Shown: positions 1 through 13,904 of the stretch, one piece after another | How positions within the stretch are numbered: position 1 is the first letter of the stretch | How the letters are laid out: the number at the start of each line of letters is the position of its first letter | Origin: Odiellus spinosus | Taxonomy: Eukaryota > Arthropoda > Arachnida > Opiliones > Phalangiidae | Direction: 5' to 3' | Assembly: GCA_963920705.1 (NCBI GenBank) | Contig: OY987225.1 | Coordinates: 32,775,458-32,839,457 of the forward strand | DNA length: 64,000 nt | The notes under the pieces: model-generated | The model's database searches: none | The model's input: only the letters and a program-made list of their open reading frames with translations | Told to the model about the DNA's origin: nothing | Made by a program: the position numbers and the translations under genes

Positions 1-239
1 CTGAATATTCTTGCACGCGATAGAAATAGGCCATATAACTGGAGGCTAAAGATTCATAAATATAACTATACATTCACCTGGCCGGATGTTCCCAAATTTA
101 ATAAAAATAGCTAGATAATCCCTTCCGAAATTAAAGTTCCTTTGTTTAGAGTTATAAATTGATTAAAGGGAGTATGAAATTGAAAAAAATCATATTTAGA
201 TTTTGATCATTTTAATCCAAATGAATTTGAATGCTTAAA

Positions 240-550
240 TTGAGGCTGTCATGAACTCCGATTGAAAATTGAGTAGCATTTTCGGAAAGATCGTTAAAAA
301 ACGTTTCGAAATATATATACAAAAGTTACAGAACAAAATTACAGCGACAGTAAAAATAAATATTTTATAATCGCCAATTTTAGAAATTTTTAAAATATAA
401 ATTCCTTACATTACGTCACTATGGTCACGTGATTTCGATATTGAATAGAGCCTATAGTTGATTCTCGCGCGTTCTGGCACCAATGATAAGGTCGAGCTAT
501 CTTTTTTTCGCGTGACCATTAGCATAAAACAATATAGAATTAAAATGGAC
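240..550 (-). mobile_element. Dispersed family I, copy 1
   Basis: About 310 bp sharing gaggctgtca, a gtagcattttcggaaagatcg block, acagcgacagtaaaaa and gtcacgtgatttcg with copies at 23.5, 33.2 and 58.4 kb. The terminus AAATTGAGGCTGTCA is recognisable; the other border is approximate and no target duplication was identified. Confidence 0.75.
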
Positions 551-2510
551 TTTCTTTTCATCAACAATTTAAAATAGCCTAGATTCTAATTAAAAATAAC
601 CTTCAATTATATAAAACTGTTGGGAAAAACGTTTAAAATTAATTTTCGAAATAATATATACGAATGAAGTTGTGTAAAAAGGTGATTATTCGTTATTGAT
701 GGTTTCTTTTAAATAATTCAATTATTTTATATTTTGAAAAACGTTTTTTAAATCAATATATAATAACAAATTGGGCAGAAAATTCTATTGTTATAAAATT
801 ATCGCTTGAATAGTTTAGAAAAAAGGGTGGGTGCACTCTGAAACGAACTTAAAAGTTCAATAATCTAACGCATTAACAAAATGTTCACCCACGTGTCAAT
901 GCACGTGTTGTTTATGAATAATTTGGCGGGAAAATTGCGCGTAAAATATTTCATTAAAATAACGCTTCTACTCAGTTAACAGTAGCGAAATCTGATATAT
1001 TGGCAAAGTATGCGAGGAAAAGAACCACGTGATAGGATCATGTGACTTGTCAGTAGAAATTAAAAAGGCAACGCTCTGGAAATCAAGCCGAGATTCCAAA
1101 CAGGGAGTCACGTGGCATGTCAGATTATGCTTAACACGTCTCTTACTATTTACTGAATCCAATACCGAAAAAAAAACTACTCAAATTCGGAAACTCCATC
1201 GGAAATTTAGTCCCTCGCCTATTTTGAATTTTTGACCCCGGGGACAAGTTCAGTAACAAGTTAAAATATTTATTTTTCGTTTCCCTTAGATTTCCAGTTT
1301 CGTTGGAAAATTTAAAAATTATACTTATGACTACTTAGAACAAGGCGTTCCTATCTTTGTATCGATAATTACAAAAATAAGGAATTGTTCAATTACACCC
1401 AAGTTCAAATATAATTAGAGGTGGAACTCATACGTGACACGAGTTTTTAAAAGTAAGACGGATGGAAAGGGTTGTTTTAAAGGTTCATTTGTAAGTAATA
1501 AATTATGTTAATTTCAATTACCTGTTGAAATAATGTATGCAGAAATACCATAGCAGTAAAGCAGAACTTCCGACGACCTACGGATCCAAACCGAGTCCAC
1601 ATTTTTAAGATAATTTTGGGGTTTTTTTCACCTGCGAATAACAAAGAAATATTTTTTAAATTCACAGTTCAATAACTTAATTAGGAAAAAAAAAATTAAA
1701 CATGAAAACCTAATATTTAAATTTTTGGAAGGTTTTTAAGTTTATTTTTATTTTATTTTTTTAAATATTAATTGACGCCTTGAAAATCTTTCAATGCTTT
1801 TATATTCAAAATTAATTATATATATTTAACCATATTTTGATAATCATTTAAATTATATTCAAGCAATAAGATTTTTAAATTCATGAAAATAAATTTTCAG
1901 AATTTTCCAGACTTTTCTAAAACCTTGCAGGATATTCTGGACTTTCAATATAATTTGAAGCATTTAAACACGAGTTTTTCTCTAAATAAAGTTGAAACTT
2001 TATAAAAGAAAATATGCGTAATTTATAGACGGTCCCTATAAACCAAAAATATATTTCAACCCATCCAAAAACATCAATTTTAAAAATTACCTATAATAGT
2101 GAACACGCCAAGAAAAGAAATAAAAAAAGGGCAAAGCAATCTTAAAAGTTAAAATCGCTTAAATTTTAAAACTACATTTTAACGACGACTCTTTAGAATG
2201 GGTTGTTCTTCTAAGTCAAGCGTAAAATGAGATTTTTTCGGATATTATTTTTGGTAGAAAATTATTTAAATGTACTGTCAAAAGAGCGACAAAATCGACA
2301 ATCTAATTTCTATTTTTTATCTTTTTATCTTTTTATCTTTCTAGGGTAAAGTTAAGTTTCTTTTTTAATGGAATATTTATATATATTTTTTTATTATTTT
2401 TTGTTACAAGAATATCCGGTTTAATGATAATATAAAAGTTAAATTGTTAAGAGCAGTGTTTCGATCACGATGACTGTTCTTAACCGCGCCATTTTTTGGG
2501 CTACCATAAT
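551..2510. other. AT-rich stretch without supported gene
   Basis: Several CACGTG words (about 892, 902, 1025, 1110) and ttggcgggaaa near 915. No coding region, tRNA or bounded element could be supported. The short overlapping frames at 968-1235 look random. Confidence 0.6.
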
Positions 2511-2850
2511 TTAAAGGGAGAATGCAACCTAATTTTTAGTTTTTTATCGATTCCTCATCGTTTAAATAAACATAATCCACCAGTAAAAAAGATTTACAAA
2601 CAAATATTAAACTAGAAATAAATTTAAAACTTACCATCAAAATAGGCTTAGCTGGATTCATGGAGATCTTGAATTTCTTCACATTGAAGAGTCAGAAACC
2701 AATGAGCAAATGCCCGACGTTAAGGCGAGATCTCCATGAGACTTCTAATAACATTCGATTTGTCTGTGACTCTTCAATGTAAAGAAATTCAGGTGATCTC
2801 CTTTAATCCAGCTAAGCCTATTTTGATGTTAAGTTTTAAACTGAAAAATT
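2511..2850 (+). mobile_element. TTAA element family D, copy 1 (right end lost)
   Basis: Left end TTAAAGGGAGAATGCAACC at 2511. The inner inverted arms (ataggcttagctggattcatgg and its complement near 2800) are present. The expected right end GGTTGCATTCTCCCTTTAA is missing, so the copy is truncated after about 2850. Confidence 0.8.
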
Positions 2851-4499
2851 ATTGACTTTTACCGCAATGTGTATGCGTGGACATATTTCAAGGTATATAA
2901 AAATCAGGGTTACTTGATGTCAAAGTAGCAGACTAACCTTGACCTAAATGGTTGCATAAATGAACTGAAAAAGGCCCCCCAGAAATTTTGCCATTGCTAA
3001 AATCAAATCATAAGGGTTTTATCCAAGTTTCAGTATCCCTTTAAAAATTCGCAAGTCTGGATTTTTGTAGGAGGAGTAGGATGTAACAGCAAGTTTGTTA
3101 CAACAAGTATAAATATTTAATTCAACAGCTCTACATCTAGTGGGGTAATTAATGATTCTAATGAACGTTGTTTGCGTGGAATTTTCTTAACAATTTCGTC
3201 GATTTCTCCATGAGTTTCGAAGTCTACCCAGAGATGCTCAAATACACATGTTATGTTTTAAAAGCATGATATATAACTTTAAATTGAGGATACTAGAAAG
3301 CTCACATTAACTCAACGAGGAGCTAATCCACATTATAAGATGTTAAATAAAAAATGTGGTTATATTTGAATCGTTTAATGTACCCGAAGGTAGGAGTCTC
3401 CGACTATTCGATTTTTAATGCGTTGGAACACATAATAATCAAATCATTATACTAAAAATAGGCATAATCAAAGTAGGCCTATGCTTCAGACATATCCTGA
3501 ATTGTTAGTTTTTAACAACGCTGTACCATTAAAGATTCATGGAACAATGTGTAATCAAGGTTTATACTTAATTCTATCGAATAATAATGGACAGAGAACC
3601 CATAATTTAGCTGTACGGAGTATTATTATTACAAATTTATAATAAAAATGCAATACAAGGGGGTTATGGGGACTACGCGAGTTTGCGGAGACTACTTTAT
3701 TTCATATGAAGGTTAACGTTGTGTATTATTTCGCCTCTTGTTATCCAGTTACGCAAACACATATTGATAAAGAAACGCGAGACATTTTGGGAAAGCAACG
3801 AAAAATTCTAAACGGTCCATTAATTTAAATATCAGGATGTTTTGGTTAGTTTTGCTCGAATTAGCATCAAAGTTCGTGTTTAATACGTATAATAAAATAA
3901 AAAATGAAAATATTGGATCATAATTCGAGCGCGTTAGGCTTAGCTACGTCTCACCTAATTTGCATCACGCGATTTAAATGCCACCTTGCTGTCAAAGTTC
4001 TCGCGTCATTGATATAAATAGCATATTTAGAGACAGTTTTTTCCCGCCGCCATCTTTATATAAATATATTTTTTATTATTTTCGAGAGAATCTTTAAAAG
4101 TAGAACAGCCAAACAATACTATGTCGTGAATAATTTGACGGGAACAGCAGCATGCAGGAAGAAAATTCGATCCACCTTAGAATGTTTAACTTCGATATTA
4201 AGTAGGGCGAACAGACCTGAGAGAAACTGCGGAGTGTCGGACACTTTACGTAATCTATTCTACCTTGATTCGTCAGAATGTTCAAGGTTAGGATATACTC
4301 TTTTATCTACAAATTTATTAGGAGATAGGGTAACCTTAGCTAACGGTACCGCTGAAATATCAAGGTGAAATATTTCATGGTTCTTCGCCGGGTATCCCCG
4401 CCAGCTTATTTTAGTCGTGACCTTCTTATTAGAAATTCTTCTCCTCAAAGAGGGTCAGGGATCAAATCGACGGGGGAGGGGGGAAGCCGATCAACTACG

Positions 4500-4930
4500 C
4501 TGATAAAACTAGGGGTTTATTTAAGGTTAGGCCTAAAAACTAGGCTTAGCGTTATTTATAAAATTGGGTCTTTTCTTTCTTTTCAAATTGAGTAAACTCG
4601 TTGCCATAACGTCGTAAATACTGTTATTAGGCCTATTTAAGAACTAGGGTCTAAAATTTAGGCTTAGCGAATAAAATTTGATATGTATTTGTAAATTTTA
4701 AAACAAATTACGGAATTAAAGAAAGCAGTGATATACTTAAGCCTTTTTAATTTTACGAATTTAAACTAGGCTTAGCGAACTATAAAATTAATTACATTTG
4801 TTGAAGTTTTATATTTTAAATATAATTTAAAGAATTTAATACCCAATAATAAAAGGTCAAAAAAAAAAAACCACTATAGTTATGACTATTTAATATTAGG
4901 CCTAAAAACTAGGCTTAGCGATTTTTCCCC
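4500..4930 (+). repeat. Cluster of TAGGCCT / AGGCTTAGCG words
   Basis: aggcttagcg occurs four times (about 4540, 4660, 4765, 4910), three of them preceded by a ttaggccta-type word. The same word is scattered over the window (for example 30896, 56680, 57765) and forms part of family D arms. Confidence 0.6.
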
Positions 4931-6024
4931 TAATTGACAACATTAACAAATACAAAGTTTCGAGCTACGTTTTTGGGAATAATTAATTATTAAACTAATA
5001 ATTAAATTATTAATTTGTTATGTCTAAGATCTCGTTGTTAAATCTTCCACATTTTAAAATGTTAGCTCGCACGTGGCCTTTAATTTGAATCCAGTAAATA
5101 ATTTCACGCGGGTCAAACCAGCATAATTTTGGTAAACGCCGTAATTAACGATTTATATCTAGAAAATTAACTGGAAACCTATATACGTCACGGTTGCGTC
5201 GTGCGCCACGAATATTTTCAAGGAAATTTAGTCTCATATATAATATATACCCATGGTCTTGAAAATTTTAAATTTAAAAAGCTTAGTTTAAGCAAGAACT
5301 AATTATAAAACTCGAGAATGTAGAAAGATCCCTAAGTTTGTACATTCCCGGGCTACGTAATTTAATTCTTGGGTTTTAAGCTCGGTTTTAAGTCAGGTCA
5401 TCCAGGGGTGTTTCTACTTTTTTAGTGGCCTTTATAGTTCTCAACTTATAGTATAAAAGTATGCCACGCCCATTCTATACTATTGTTCTAATTACAATTT
5501 ACAATATAGTCGTTACTGAAGCGGATTAATACAAGATGTTAAATCTCGTAGAAATGAAAGTAGTTTTGGTAAAACTATTCGAGAAAAGGTGGATTAAAAT
5601 CATACCTTATTAATTTTTGGATAAATGGATCAGCTTAGATCTTTCATCTTGGCGTTAACTAAATCATATTGTCATTGAAGCTAAAGAATAACGGAAAAGC
5701 ATTTTCTTTCAACCTTAATTTCAACTTAATTAAATTAAGAGTAGCGGAATTTGTAAGCTAGGCTTAGTTTTGGCGGGAAATCATATCGCAAGATTAATTA
5801 TTCTTATGGTGGTTTTTAAATTTATTATTTATTTAAACTTTATTATTTATTTAAAACTTAAAATTAATTATATATTTTTCACGCATTCTAATATTCGAGG
5901 GTTTGAATAAATTAAAGTGATATTACGAAGCAAATATTATATTTTAATATTTTTATCGCCAGATGATAATCAAAATACATAAATCTTTATCTTAGATTAA
6001 TCATGAATTTATATTGGTATTATA

Positions 6025-6320
6025 AATTCATTTTATAACTATTTTATTAACCCTGGGAATATATAATTAATTTAATATTTAAAAATATTTTGAGACATTA
6101 ATGAATTAAAATATAAATTTACTGACCATAAATTTATACTGATATTATTATTAATATATGAATAAATTCATGGTATAACTATTTTATTAACCCTGGGAAT
6201 ATATAATTAATTTATAATTAAAAATATATAGTATTAAAATTAGTATTTTATAAAATTAATTAAAATATAAATTTATACTGATATTTTTATTAGTATATGA
6301 ATAAATTCATGGTATAATCG
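6025..6320 (+). repeat. Imperfect tandem repeat, unit about 130-140 bp
   Basis: ttattaaccctgggaatata at about 6046 and 6186, and tgaataaattcatggtata at about 6159 and 6298, define two and a fraction AT-rich units. Confidence 0.7.
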
Positions 6321-7198
6321 TTAATATATAAATCAAGCTGATAATTAATTTATTTAATTATATCAAAAATATATTTTAAGCAATGAATGAACATCTTAAA
6401 GCTGATAATTCATGATGAATTTTAGATAAAAATTAATTTATAATAAATCCTTAGTCCAAAATATTAATTAGTCTTATAATTTGAATCTTTAATTAGCATA
6501 AATTAATTAAAAACTAAGTTATATCCCAATATTAATTAATAATTTAGCTGTTAATAAAATAAAACTTTTTCTCACCTGTAAATTAAGTTATCCGGAATTC
6601 ATTTAGTTTTTATAAAATATTAATTTGTCGAACACTTCACGAAATAATTTTGAAAAACTTGAAAACTAATCTAAATCCAATTAAAAAATGATAAATTTTT
6701 AAATTTTACTAACTTTTCATTATTAGGATTAAAGATAATGTCAATGAAATTAAAATTAATCCTTTAAAAATAAGATTAAGGGAGCTTAGTTTCGGCTGGA
6801 ATGTTCTCGACGGTGGTTCAAATTGTTCTCAAATTATTAGAAGATAGAAAAATACTCTCAAATTTTTTTAAAAGAAGTTAAGAAAGGGGGGGCACTAAAA
6901 CCTAAATATAAAACAGCCCCTCTCTCCGCAAGGTAGCTGGAAAATTCGAATTTTTTTTCTTACCAGGTATATCTAACTCTGGGGATGAATCAAACTTTGC
7001 ACCCCCGAAATGAAACAATATTATAGAAGCCGGTCTCTGGGCCATACTTTATATTACGTCACAGCCTACCAGCCAGCCATGACCCTCAAATATTATTGGT
7101 GCTGAATAAAAAAAGACCTCAATGTTTAGTAAGCGCCACGATGCGGCGTTAAAATGAATTAAAATAAAAAAGAATTCAAGCGACAGGTGAATTTAATA

Positions 7199-7655
7199 TT
7201 AAAGGGACGGTGAAGAGAAAAATTAACCATTATATTCGTCTATTAAAATTATATGTACTTGTTTAAATTGTAGAATAAATCGGAAAAGATGAACATTTCG
7301 GGATTGAATTAAAAGGAGAACCTTCGACGAATCAAAAGCCTCCCCTGTGCGTTTGGAATCGTAAAATATCCCCCGCGACACGCGCTGTTATAACACGATC
7401 CTGCGCGTGAAAATAATCTAGAACGACTTGGATTTAGCGCCATGATTCAAAGAGTGGCATGCCGTAGCACGTGTCGCGGGTATTTTATTAGCCAAAGGTA
7501 TGTACATAGTCGTCTTTTGATTAGTCGAAGGTTCTCATTTTAATTCAAGGCCAAAATCAGAAGGTTTCAGATTTTCGTATCGTTTACAATTAAATATGAC
7601 TTTTTAAAAAGCTGAATGATAAATAAAACGTTTTTCCTTTTCACTCTCCCTTTAA
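7199..7655 (+). mobile_element. TTAA element family E, copy 1
   Basis: 457 bp with TTAA at both borders and ends AGGGACGGTGAAGAG / TTTTCACTCTCCCT. Inner arms contain aatcaaaagcctcccctg and cgtcttttgattagtcgaagg, plus CACGTG near 7470. Confidence 0.85.
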
Positions 7656-8765
7656 AGTTTATCGTAGCGATATATTTCACTTCGCTTTTATTTTATTTCT
7701 TTTTTTAACTCGCGATAGATTCAGTATGATTTAAAATTATTTTTAATTGTTTAAGCATAAATGTAGATTAAAAATTTGTCTCCTGAAAAATAAGAATATA
7801 TACTAAAATTTTGTAATCTTTGGATTTGATTGATCATATATTAAGATTTCATAATTTTAAGCTAAACTTTAATTCAAATTAAATTCGGGGTAAAAAATAA
7901 ATTTTACTAGATTTCGAAAATTTAATATATTTTTTATCTATCTCGGAATGAATTTAAATTCTAATTTGAAACCAGATCAGTGTTAATTTTAAGGTTGTAA
8001 CTCCACCCTTAATTTTAATTGTTGCTAAAATTGTAAAAAATCAAGTGCAAATTTCAACATTTAAACCTTTAGCTAATAAAGAAGTTTTAAATTAATTTTA
8101 ATTAAAAGTTTACGGAAATATTACTTCCTTTTAAAACTAAGGATGGTCCTTAAACCCCCAAAAAAAAAACACCAACAAAAACTTCCGTCATTCGTAGGTG
8201 TTAAAATTTTGGCGGGAATTCTGTCATAAAAAAGCTTTATTTGGCGCCAAAATATAATAGAACGAGCAATAATCATAAGGGCCTCTTTACCCTTCAATCT
8301 TAGACAATACACTCGGAATAATCAGCGGGTATAAAGGCAGGCCCTCAATAAAAATATCTTAAGGTTTGTTTAAACTTTAATCCATAATATTTTATACTCG
8401 CTGAATTCTAAGAGTGATCACAACTCTTTTACTTTAGTTCGATTGTAATTTGCAGCCTGTTTAAACTTAAGGCGAATTAATACTCTATATTAATCTCCAT
8501 AACTAATAAAAGTAGGACTTGGTTGCCAAATGACCTTGAAAAAGTGTAGAACTTTGGGGACAAGTAGTGGGTGCTAATTCACGCGCGTCCAAAATAAAAC
8601 TGGCTGTCTGCTAAAACAAGGACGCCAAAAGTAGAACCCCACCCGGATGGCCGGATACAAACTAAAACTATATATATACAGATATGTTGACGGTGTGGTT
8701 TTAATTAAATTATAACCCACCTTATTCCTTCGCGGCCAAATTTGTTCCATTTATTGTTTATCGTG
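7656..8765. other. AT-rich stretch without supported gene
   Basis: Contains ttttggcgggaa near 8210 and the palindrome TTTGGCGCCAAA near 8241. No gene or bounded element. Confidence 0.6.
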
Positions 8766-9096
8766 TTAAAGGGACAATGAAGCACGATTCCATATCGTTT
8801 AAATAGGCCTAATACACTAGTATAATTAGAAATAAATTTAAAACTTTCCATAAAAATAGGCTTAGCTGGATTCATGGAGATCTCTGAAGTTCTTCGCATT
8901 GATGGCTTAGCGTTAAGGCGAGATCTCGGTGAGACTACCAATAACATTTGATTCGTTGATATGACTCATCAATGCGAAGAAATTCAGGATCTCCATGAAT
9001 TCAGCTAAGCCTATTTTCAGGGTAAGTTTTAAATTTATTTCTAGTTTCATATTTGTTTTACTGTTGGATTAGGACTATTTAAACGACAAGGAATCG

Positions 9097-9127
<31 letters not shown>

Positions 9128-9155
9128 CACTTTGTTAGGTTGCATTCTCCCTTAA
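8766..9155 (+). mobile_element. TTAA element family D, copy 2
   Basis: 390 bp from TTAA (8766-8769) to TTAA (9152-9155). The left end is diverged (AGGGACAATGAAGC); the right end is GGTTGCATTCTCCC. Long inner arms give a foldback centred near 8935. A 29-A run lies at 9099-9127. Confidence 0.85.
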
Positions 9156-9417
9156 AAATATAAGGATACAAGTCGGAAGAAACTGGAAATCCGGGGCCCC
9201 CGAGGGACGTGGGAGGATTTTTTACTAAGTTTAAAACATATTTTAAAGCTTAGCTAGCTATGGCCCCCTTTGCCGATATATATATAATATTCCAAGACCT
9301 TTTTTGGTGGTATATCGCGAATAACCTACACATTAATAACATTTCAAGGGAATATAAACTATATAATTTTAAACATGACACTCAAGAGTGTTAAAATTCA
9401 TAGATGATTCATATAAA

Positions 9418-9754
9418 CAGAAGCCGATGAAACCCTCCTTTGAAGTCTACTACTCTAATGTTCCGTATAGCGCTCCTCTCTGTATGGGTAAAATTCCCAA
9501 TTTTACGAGATCGGAGGGGTCCTACTTCATACCCCCTGTCTACGGAAAATTGGAAATTCTCTCTCTCCACAAACGACGACGTTTTTTTGACGAACTCCGA
9601 GGCTGCTAGAGATATTCGCTCGACGAACTCCCGCTCCGAAAATATCTACCGTTAGGAGGCGTACGAATCGCGCTTTTTGAAACTAACCCATACAGAGAGG
9701 GGTAGACAAGACCCGGGAGTAATAGACTGCAAAGGAGGGTTTCATCGGCTTCTG
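9418..9754 (+). mobile_element. MITE family A, copy 1
   Basis: 337 bp with inverted ends CAGAAGCCGATGAAACCCTC.. and ..CATCGGCTTCTG. It is flanked by a 7-bp direct repeat ATATAAA (9411-9417 and 9755-9761). Short open frames inside (KPSFEVYYSN..) recur in other copies only because the DNA is similar. No transposase. Confidence 0.92.
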
Positions 9755-10796
9755 ATATAAATAAATATAAATCACGAGAATAACCAAAAATATATAATAA
9801 TATAAATCATAGAAAGTTTCTGCAGTAACTATTTCATTCTCCCTTTAAAAATGTTACACTAACTTTAATTACAGTAACATTTAAGTGTTTCTATTTTAAT
9901 TACAAGGTGTAGTAATGCTTGAACGAATTACCCACGAGTCCGTATCAATTATAAAAATTTAAATAAACAAATAGTCAATATCAAAATATTTTTAAAAAAT
10001 AATTTAAAATTATTTTACTACAAAATGAGTAATATTGAAACTGGCATACAGGATGTTACAACGAATTGCTGTTGTAGTGTCGTGAAAGAACGGGATAAAG
10101 ATAAAATTCAGTGAGGTTCATGCAGTTTTATAAATTATATCCAAGATGATACTAAATTATATCCTTGAAATTAAACTAATTCTCCATAGAAGAACTGGTT
10201 TAACAATTACAATTAAGATCCTTTTTAAGGTTGAAACTCGGTATATAAGGCTTCAAGATCGAATGATCCAAATTTAAGTCGAAATTAGAGGGTTGAATTT
10301 GGCGCGTTTTTACTCCGATACCAAATAATAGTGATTGAATGTTTTATGGCGGGATTTGAAAAATATTTTGGGCAGCATTCAAGATATAAGATGGTTTTAA
10401 GAATTCCATTTTTCTCTCTTCTCCTATTGTTATATTTAAACCCCTTAGAGAAAAATTTATATATTTTTTTTCCTTTATTACTTTCGTGCGACTATAAACC
10501 TAGTTTCTTGGCGAGAAAAATATTTGTGATACAAAAAAGTGTCACTAGAATTCTAAGAGTTAAAATGTTTCACTCGAAATATACGAATAATTGTTTGGAT
10601 TTAGGTGTAGAATGTATCATGGTAAATAAAATGCAATTATGACTTTGATTTATAATTATTAATACCAAATTATAACTAGATCTTAGACGTCTTGTCTGAG
10701 CACGACGAGTTCAGGAGTGAAAACTGTAGATAATATAACTTTATATACATATATATTGCGTATACTCCCTAGTGCACATCATCAACTAATAGAATG

Positions 10797-10814
10797 TCCC
10801 GGGTTTCGGCACCA
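10797..10814 (+). other. 18-nt tRNA-Phe 3'-end word (with CCA), copy 1
   Basis: TCCCGGGTTTCGGCACCA equals the last 18 nt of metazoan tRNA-Phe(GAA) including the post-transcriptional CCA. Read on the minus strand it is an 18-nt tRNA-Phe primer-binding site of retroelement type. No tRNA body or LTR was recognised next to it. Confidence 0.7.
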
Positions 10815-10916
10815 CTTTTATTCTACAAATAAACTACGTTCAATCAAAATTGGGAGCGATGGAACTAGAGGTTTTTAGATCCTTTCGTAAAATCTGTACA
10901 CAAATTACGCGAAAAC

Positions 10917-11252
10917 CAGAAGCCGATGAAACCCTCCTTTGAAGTCTATTACTCCCGGGTCTTGTCTACCCCTCTCTGTATGGGTTAGTTTCAAAAAGCG
11001 CGATTCGTACGCCTCCTAACGGTAGATATTATCGGAGCGGGAGTTCGTCGAGCGAATATCTCTAGCAGCCTCGGAGTTCGTCAAAAAAACGTCGTCGTTT
11101 GTGGAGAGAGAGAATTTCCAATTTTCCGTAGACGGGGGTATGAAGTAGGACCCCTCCGATCTCGTAAAATTGTGAATTTTACCCATACAGAGAGGAGCGC
11201 TATATGGAACATTAGAGTAGTAGACTTCAAAGGAGGGTTTCATCGGCTTCTG
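10917..11252 (-). mobile_element. MITE family A, copy 2 (inverted)
   Basis: 336 bp, opposite orientation to the other copies, with the same terminal inverted repeats. Target duplication CGAAAAC at 10910-10916 and 11253-11259. It lies between two 18-nt tRNA-Phe 3'-end words (10797 and 11404). Confidence 0.92.
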
Positions 11253-11403
11253 CGAAAACGTAAATGATTCAGCCTTTGGTAATGTTAAATATGTACTCAA
11301 TTACGTAATTACTTTAATATAGATGAGTAATCAGCCCATCAGAAAGCCGATAGCTTATTGGTACAGGACAATTAAAGATAGGGATATTAATTATTATTTA
11401 AAG

Positions 11404-11421
11404 TCCCGGGTTTCGGCACCA
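11404..11421 (+). other. 18-nt tRNA-Phe 3'-end word, copy 2
   Basis: Exact copy, same orientation, 607 bp after copy 1. Family A copy 2 lies between them. Confidence 0.7.
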
Positions 11422-13435
11422 CTTTTTTACAATAAATGTCGGACTAATACGCAATGTTAAATATGATAGGAAATAAGTGAGGTTTACAAACTGAACAAAG
11501 CAATGCGGATTGATACAAAATGTTAAACATCACAGGTTCACAGGGTTAAAAAGTAGTTTTCTTTCCAACTTATATTGTAAAATATTACAGCCTGAAAAGT
11601 GTCCATTTGTAACAGACATTACTATTAGAGTTCGCAACTCTTTTAAGGAATGCAACTCCAAGTATATTCTGGTTTTGATAGAAGTTGGGCCTTAAGGGAA
11701 TAGGTAATGATTTTTTTCAAGTTCTCATCTTCGAAGAGCGTATGATATCATTAACACGAAGACTTGATGATGTACGCATTTTTAAAAAGAAAATTTCGCC
11801 TAGAGCCCCGAGTTTTTTTTTTTTTTATAAGAGTATACCTTCTTTAATATTATGGAATCCGATATAAGTCGTGAGACAGGTAGTACCAACCGTTACATTT
11901 TTCGGCACCTACAAAAGCTATACAATACTCGATTTTATTATGTGGGTTAAGCAACAAAAAAAATTCGATGTAAGTGAAATTGGGTCCGAGCTTCCGATTT
12001 TATCTTTGGCCGAATTATTTCGTATTTAGAATTTTTATCCCTATAAAAATATATACCGTTTACTGAGTTGAATGTAACAGAGAGAAAGATAGGGACGAAG
12101 AGATAGGCGTAATGACGTCATTATATATATTGTAGAAAGTTGAAGTTAAGTTAAAAACACATTTAAAATTGTTGACAAAAATTTATAATTATTTTCGGCA
12201 TGACGACGTAAAATTTTTTCTGGAAAGTGATTGGACTAGCATATTCAAATCAAAAGAGTTTTTGAATTAAGTAATTTCACGAAATATACGGAGCGAAAGT
12301 AACAACGATATCACGATACGACTTATTATAATTTATATATTTTTGGAATTAATTGTTTATATCTAAAAAAATATTTAAATTCAGATAAAGTGGATAGAGA
12401 TTACCGAAGATAAACTTCTTTATCTAATATCAATTATTTGAATTAAAACTTACAACATATGAATGGGAAAACTCAAATATAAATGAATTAATTTCAAATA
12501 ACAGAATTGTAAACCGGGCTAAAAATTGAATTCATTATCCCACTAAATCAATGACTCGATAAAAAAATTATAAATTTTAACAAGAATCTTTAAAATTTAG
12601 GAAAGCAATTGCAAATAAAATTTAAGCCCAAAAATTCAGTTTAAATTTTTAAGTTTGATTCCAATTATGTTTGCAATTCTGTATCGAAGCTATATTACAA
12701 TTGCTTCCAATAATTTTAGACATATTTAACATTTATCTAGCTTTGTTAATATTGAGAACTAGTTATTTTTCGTCACAGTAACTGAATTTAAAGGATGATC
12801 GCTTAAATTGGAAGAAAATCAAGCGATAACTTGTTAATATGAAATATTGGAAAGAAGAAATCATTCGGAACTATCATTGATTTTGAGAATAAAATTAAGA
12901 CTGACATTATGTTCACAGAAACTACTGAGTGATTCAGATTATAAAATCTATAATTTTTATTTAATATTTCTGATTTTTGATTGGACGTAATAATAAGTAT
13001 TTTAGAAACAAGACCCTTAAAATATTTTCACGGTTGATAAAAAAAATGGAACGAAATTTGAATATTCTTTATCGAAATTCTAGTTTATTTGCTGCAAAGG
13101 CTTAAGTAATACCTTGTTTAAGTTAAAACAAAAACAATCAAAAGAATTATTAATACCGTAGCTACAGGGGCTTTTGTATATGCTAATTATTTTAATAAAA
13201 CTAGGGTATACTTTGTAGATGTTTTTTCCTTTTTTAAAAAAACAAACAATTATTGGGTTAAGAATTTGGAGCGAGAGTAAATAATGGGTTTGGGCAACAC
13301 TTTAAAGATCAAAAGATGATAATTATGTAATAATATATTATTTTAAGGTCTTCAGGAATTAAAGAGGTAATGAATACAATTGCCTATTAGAAAAATTCCC
13401 AAAAGGTTTTTCGATAATTCTCGATTCGAGTAATT
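11422..13435. other. AT-rich stretch without supported gene
   Basis: No repeat family from elsewhere in the window was recognised here. Two short plus-strand frames at 11510-11867 lack any recognisable feature. Confidence 0.55.
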
Positions 13436-13470
13436 TTTAAAGGGAGAATGCAACCTAAAAACCCTTAAGC

Positions 13471-13890
13471 CGCGTTCATACAACGCCTTGGAATCGATTT
13501 AAACTGTTTCAAAACATTTCGCTGGAGTCGGTTAACAGGAAACCGTATTTTTTCGAATCGATTTGATTAGATTTCTCGAAACTGCTTCGGGAACCAGTTT
13601 CGATTTGATTTGGTTTCAACAACCGATAGATGAAGCTACCATAAATCGATTTATAAAGGTAATGCGTGAACACGTGACGTTTAAAACGATTCCTGGCAAT
13701 TTGAATACCGGTTTGACCGTAGCTTAAGTGATTCTTTATGGTTTAAATAGACCTAATCCAACAGTTAAACCGTTTGAAACTGGTTCTCGATTCAAATCGA
13801 TTCGTGAAAAAAGATTTCCCGTTCACACGATTGTGCAGCGAAACTTTTTCATCGGTTTGACTCCAAGGCCGAGCTATTATGTACGTGCCT
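13471..13890 (+). mobile_element. Family F element (atcgat-rich), copy 1, beside a D-family left end
   Basis: A D-type left end TTAAAGGGAGAATGCAACC lies at 13438. Then come gccgcgttcatacaacgcc, gaatcgatttgatt, gaaactgcttcgggaacc and caaccgatagatgaagct. A degenerate reversed arm runs at 13770-13885 (cccgttcacacga, ccaaggccgag). Two other copies at 14751 and 52412 define the family. Borders uncertain. Confidence 0.6.
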
Positions 13891-13904
13891 AAAATGATAG
13901 TATA

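Larger units (their letters stand above)
2851..7198. other. AT-rich stretch without supported gene
   Basis: Apart from the word cluster at 4.5-4.9 kb and the tandem repeat at 6.0-6.3 kb, I see nothing definable. Three overlapping frames at 4094-4595 show no domain, signal peptide or splice context. Confidence 0.55.

Noticed and set aside
10331..10642. 103-aa plus-strand ORF
   Set aside because: AT-rich with Phe/Leu/Ile bias expected from random AT-rich DNA; no domain, signal or splice partners identified.
10797..10814. tRNA-Phe gene
   Set aside because: Only the final 18 nt are present, with no T-loop, anticodon arm or acceptor 5' strand, and CCA would not be encoded in a nuclear tRNA gene.
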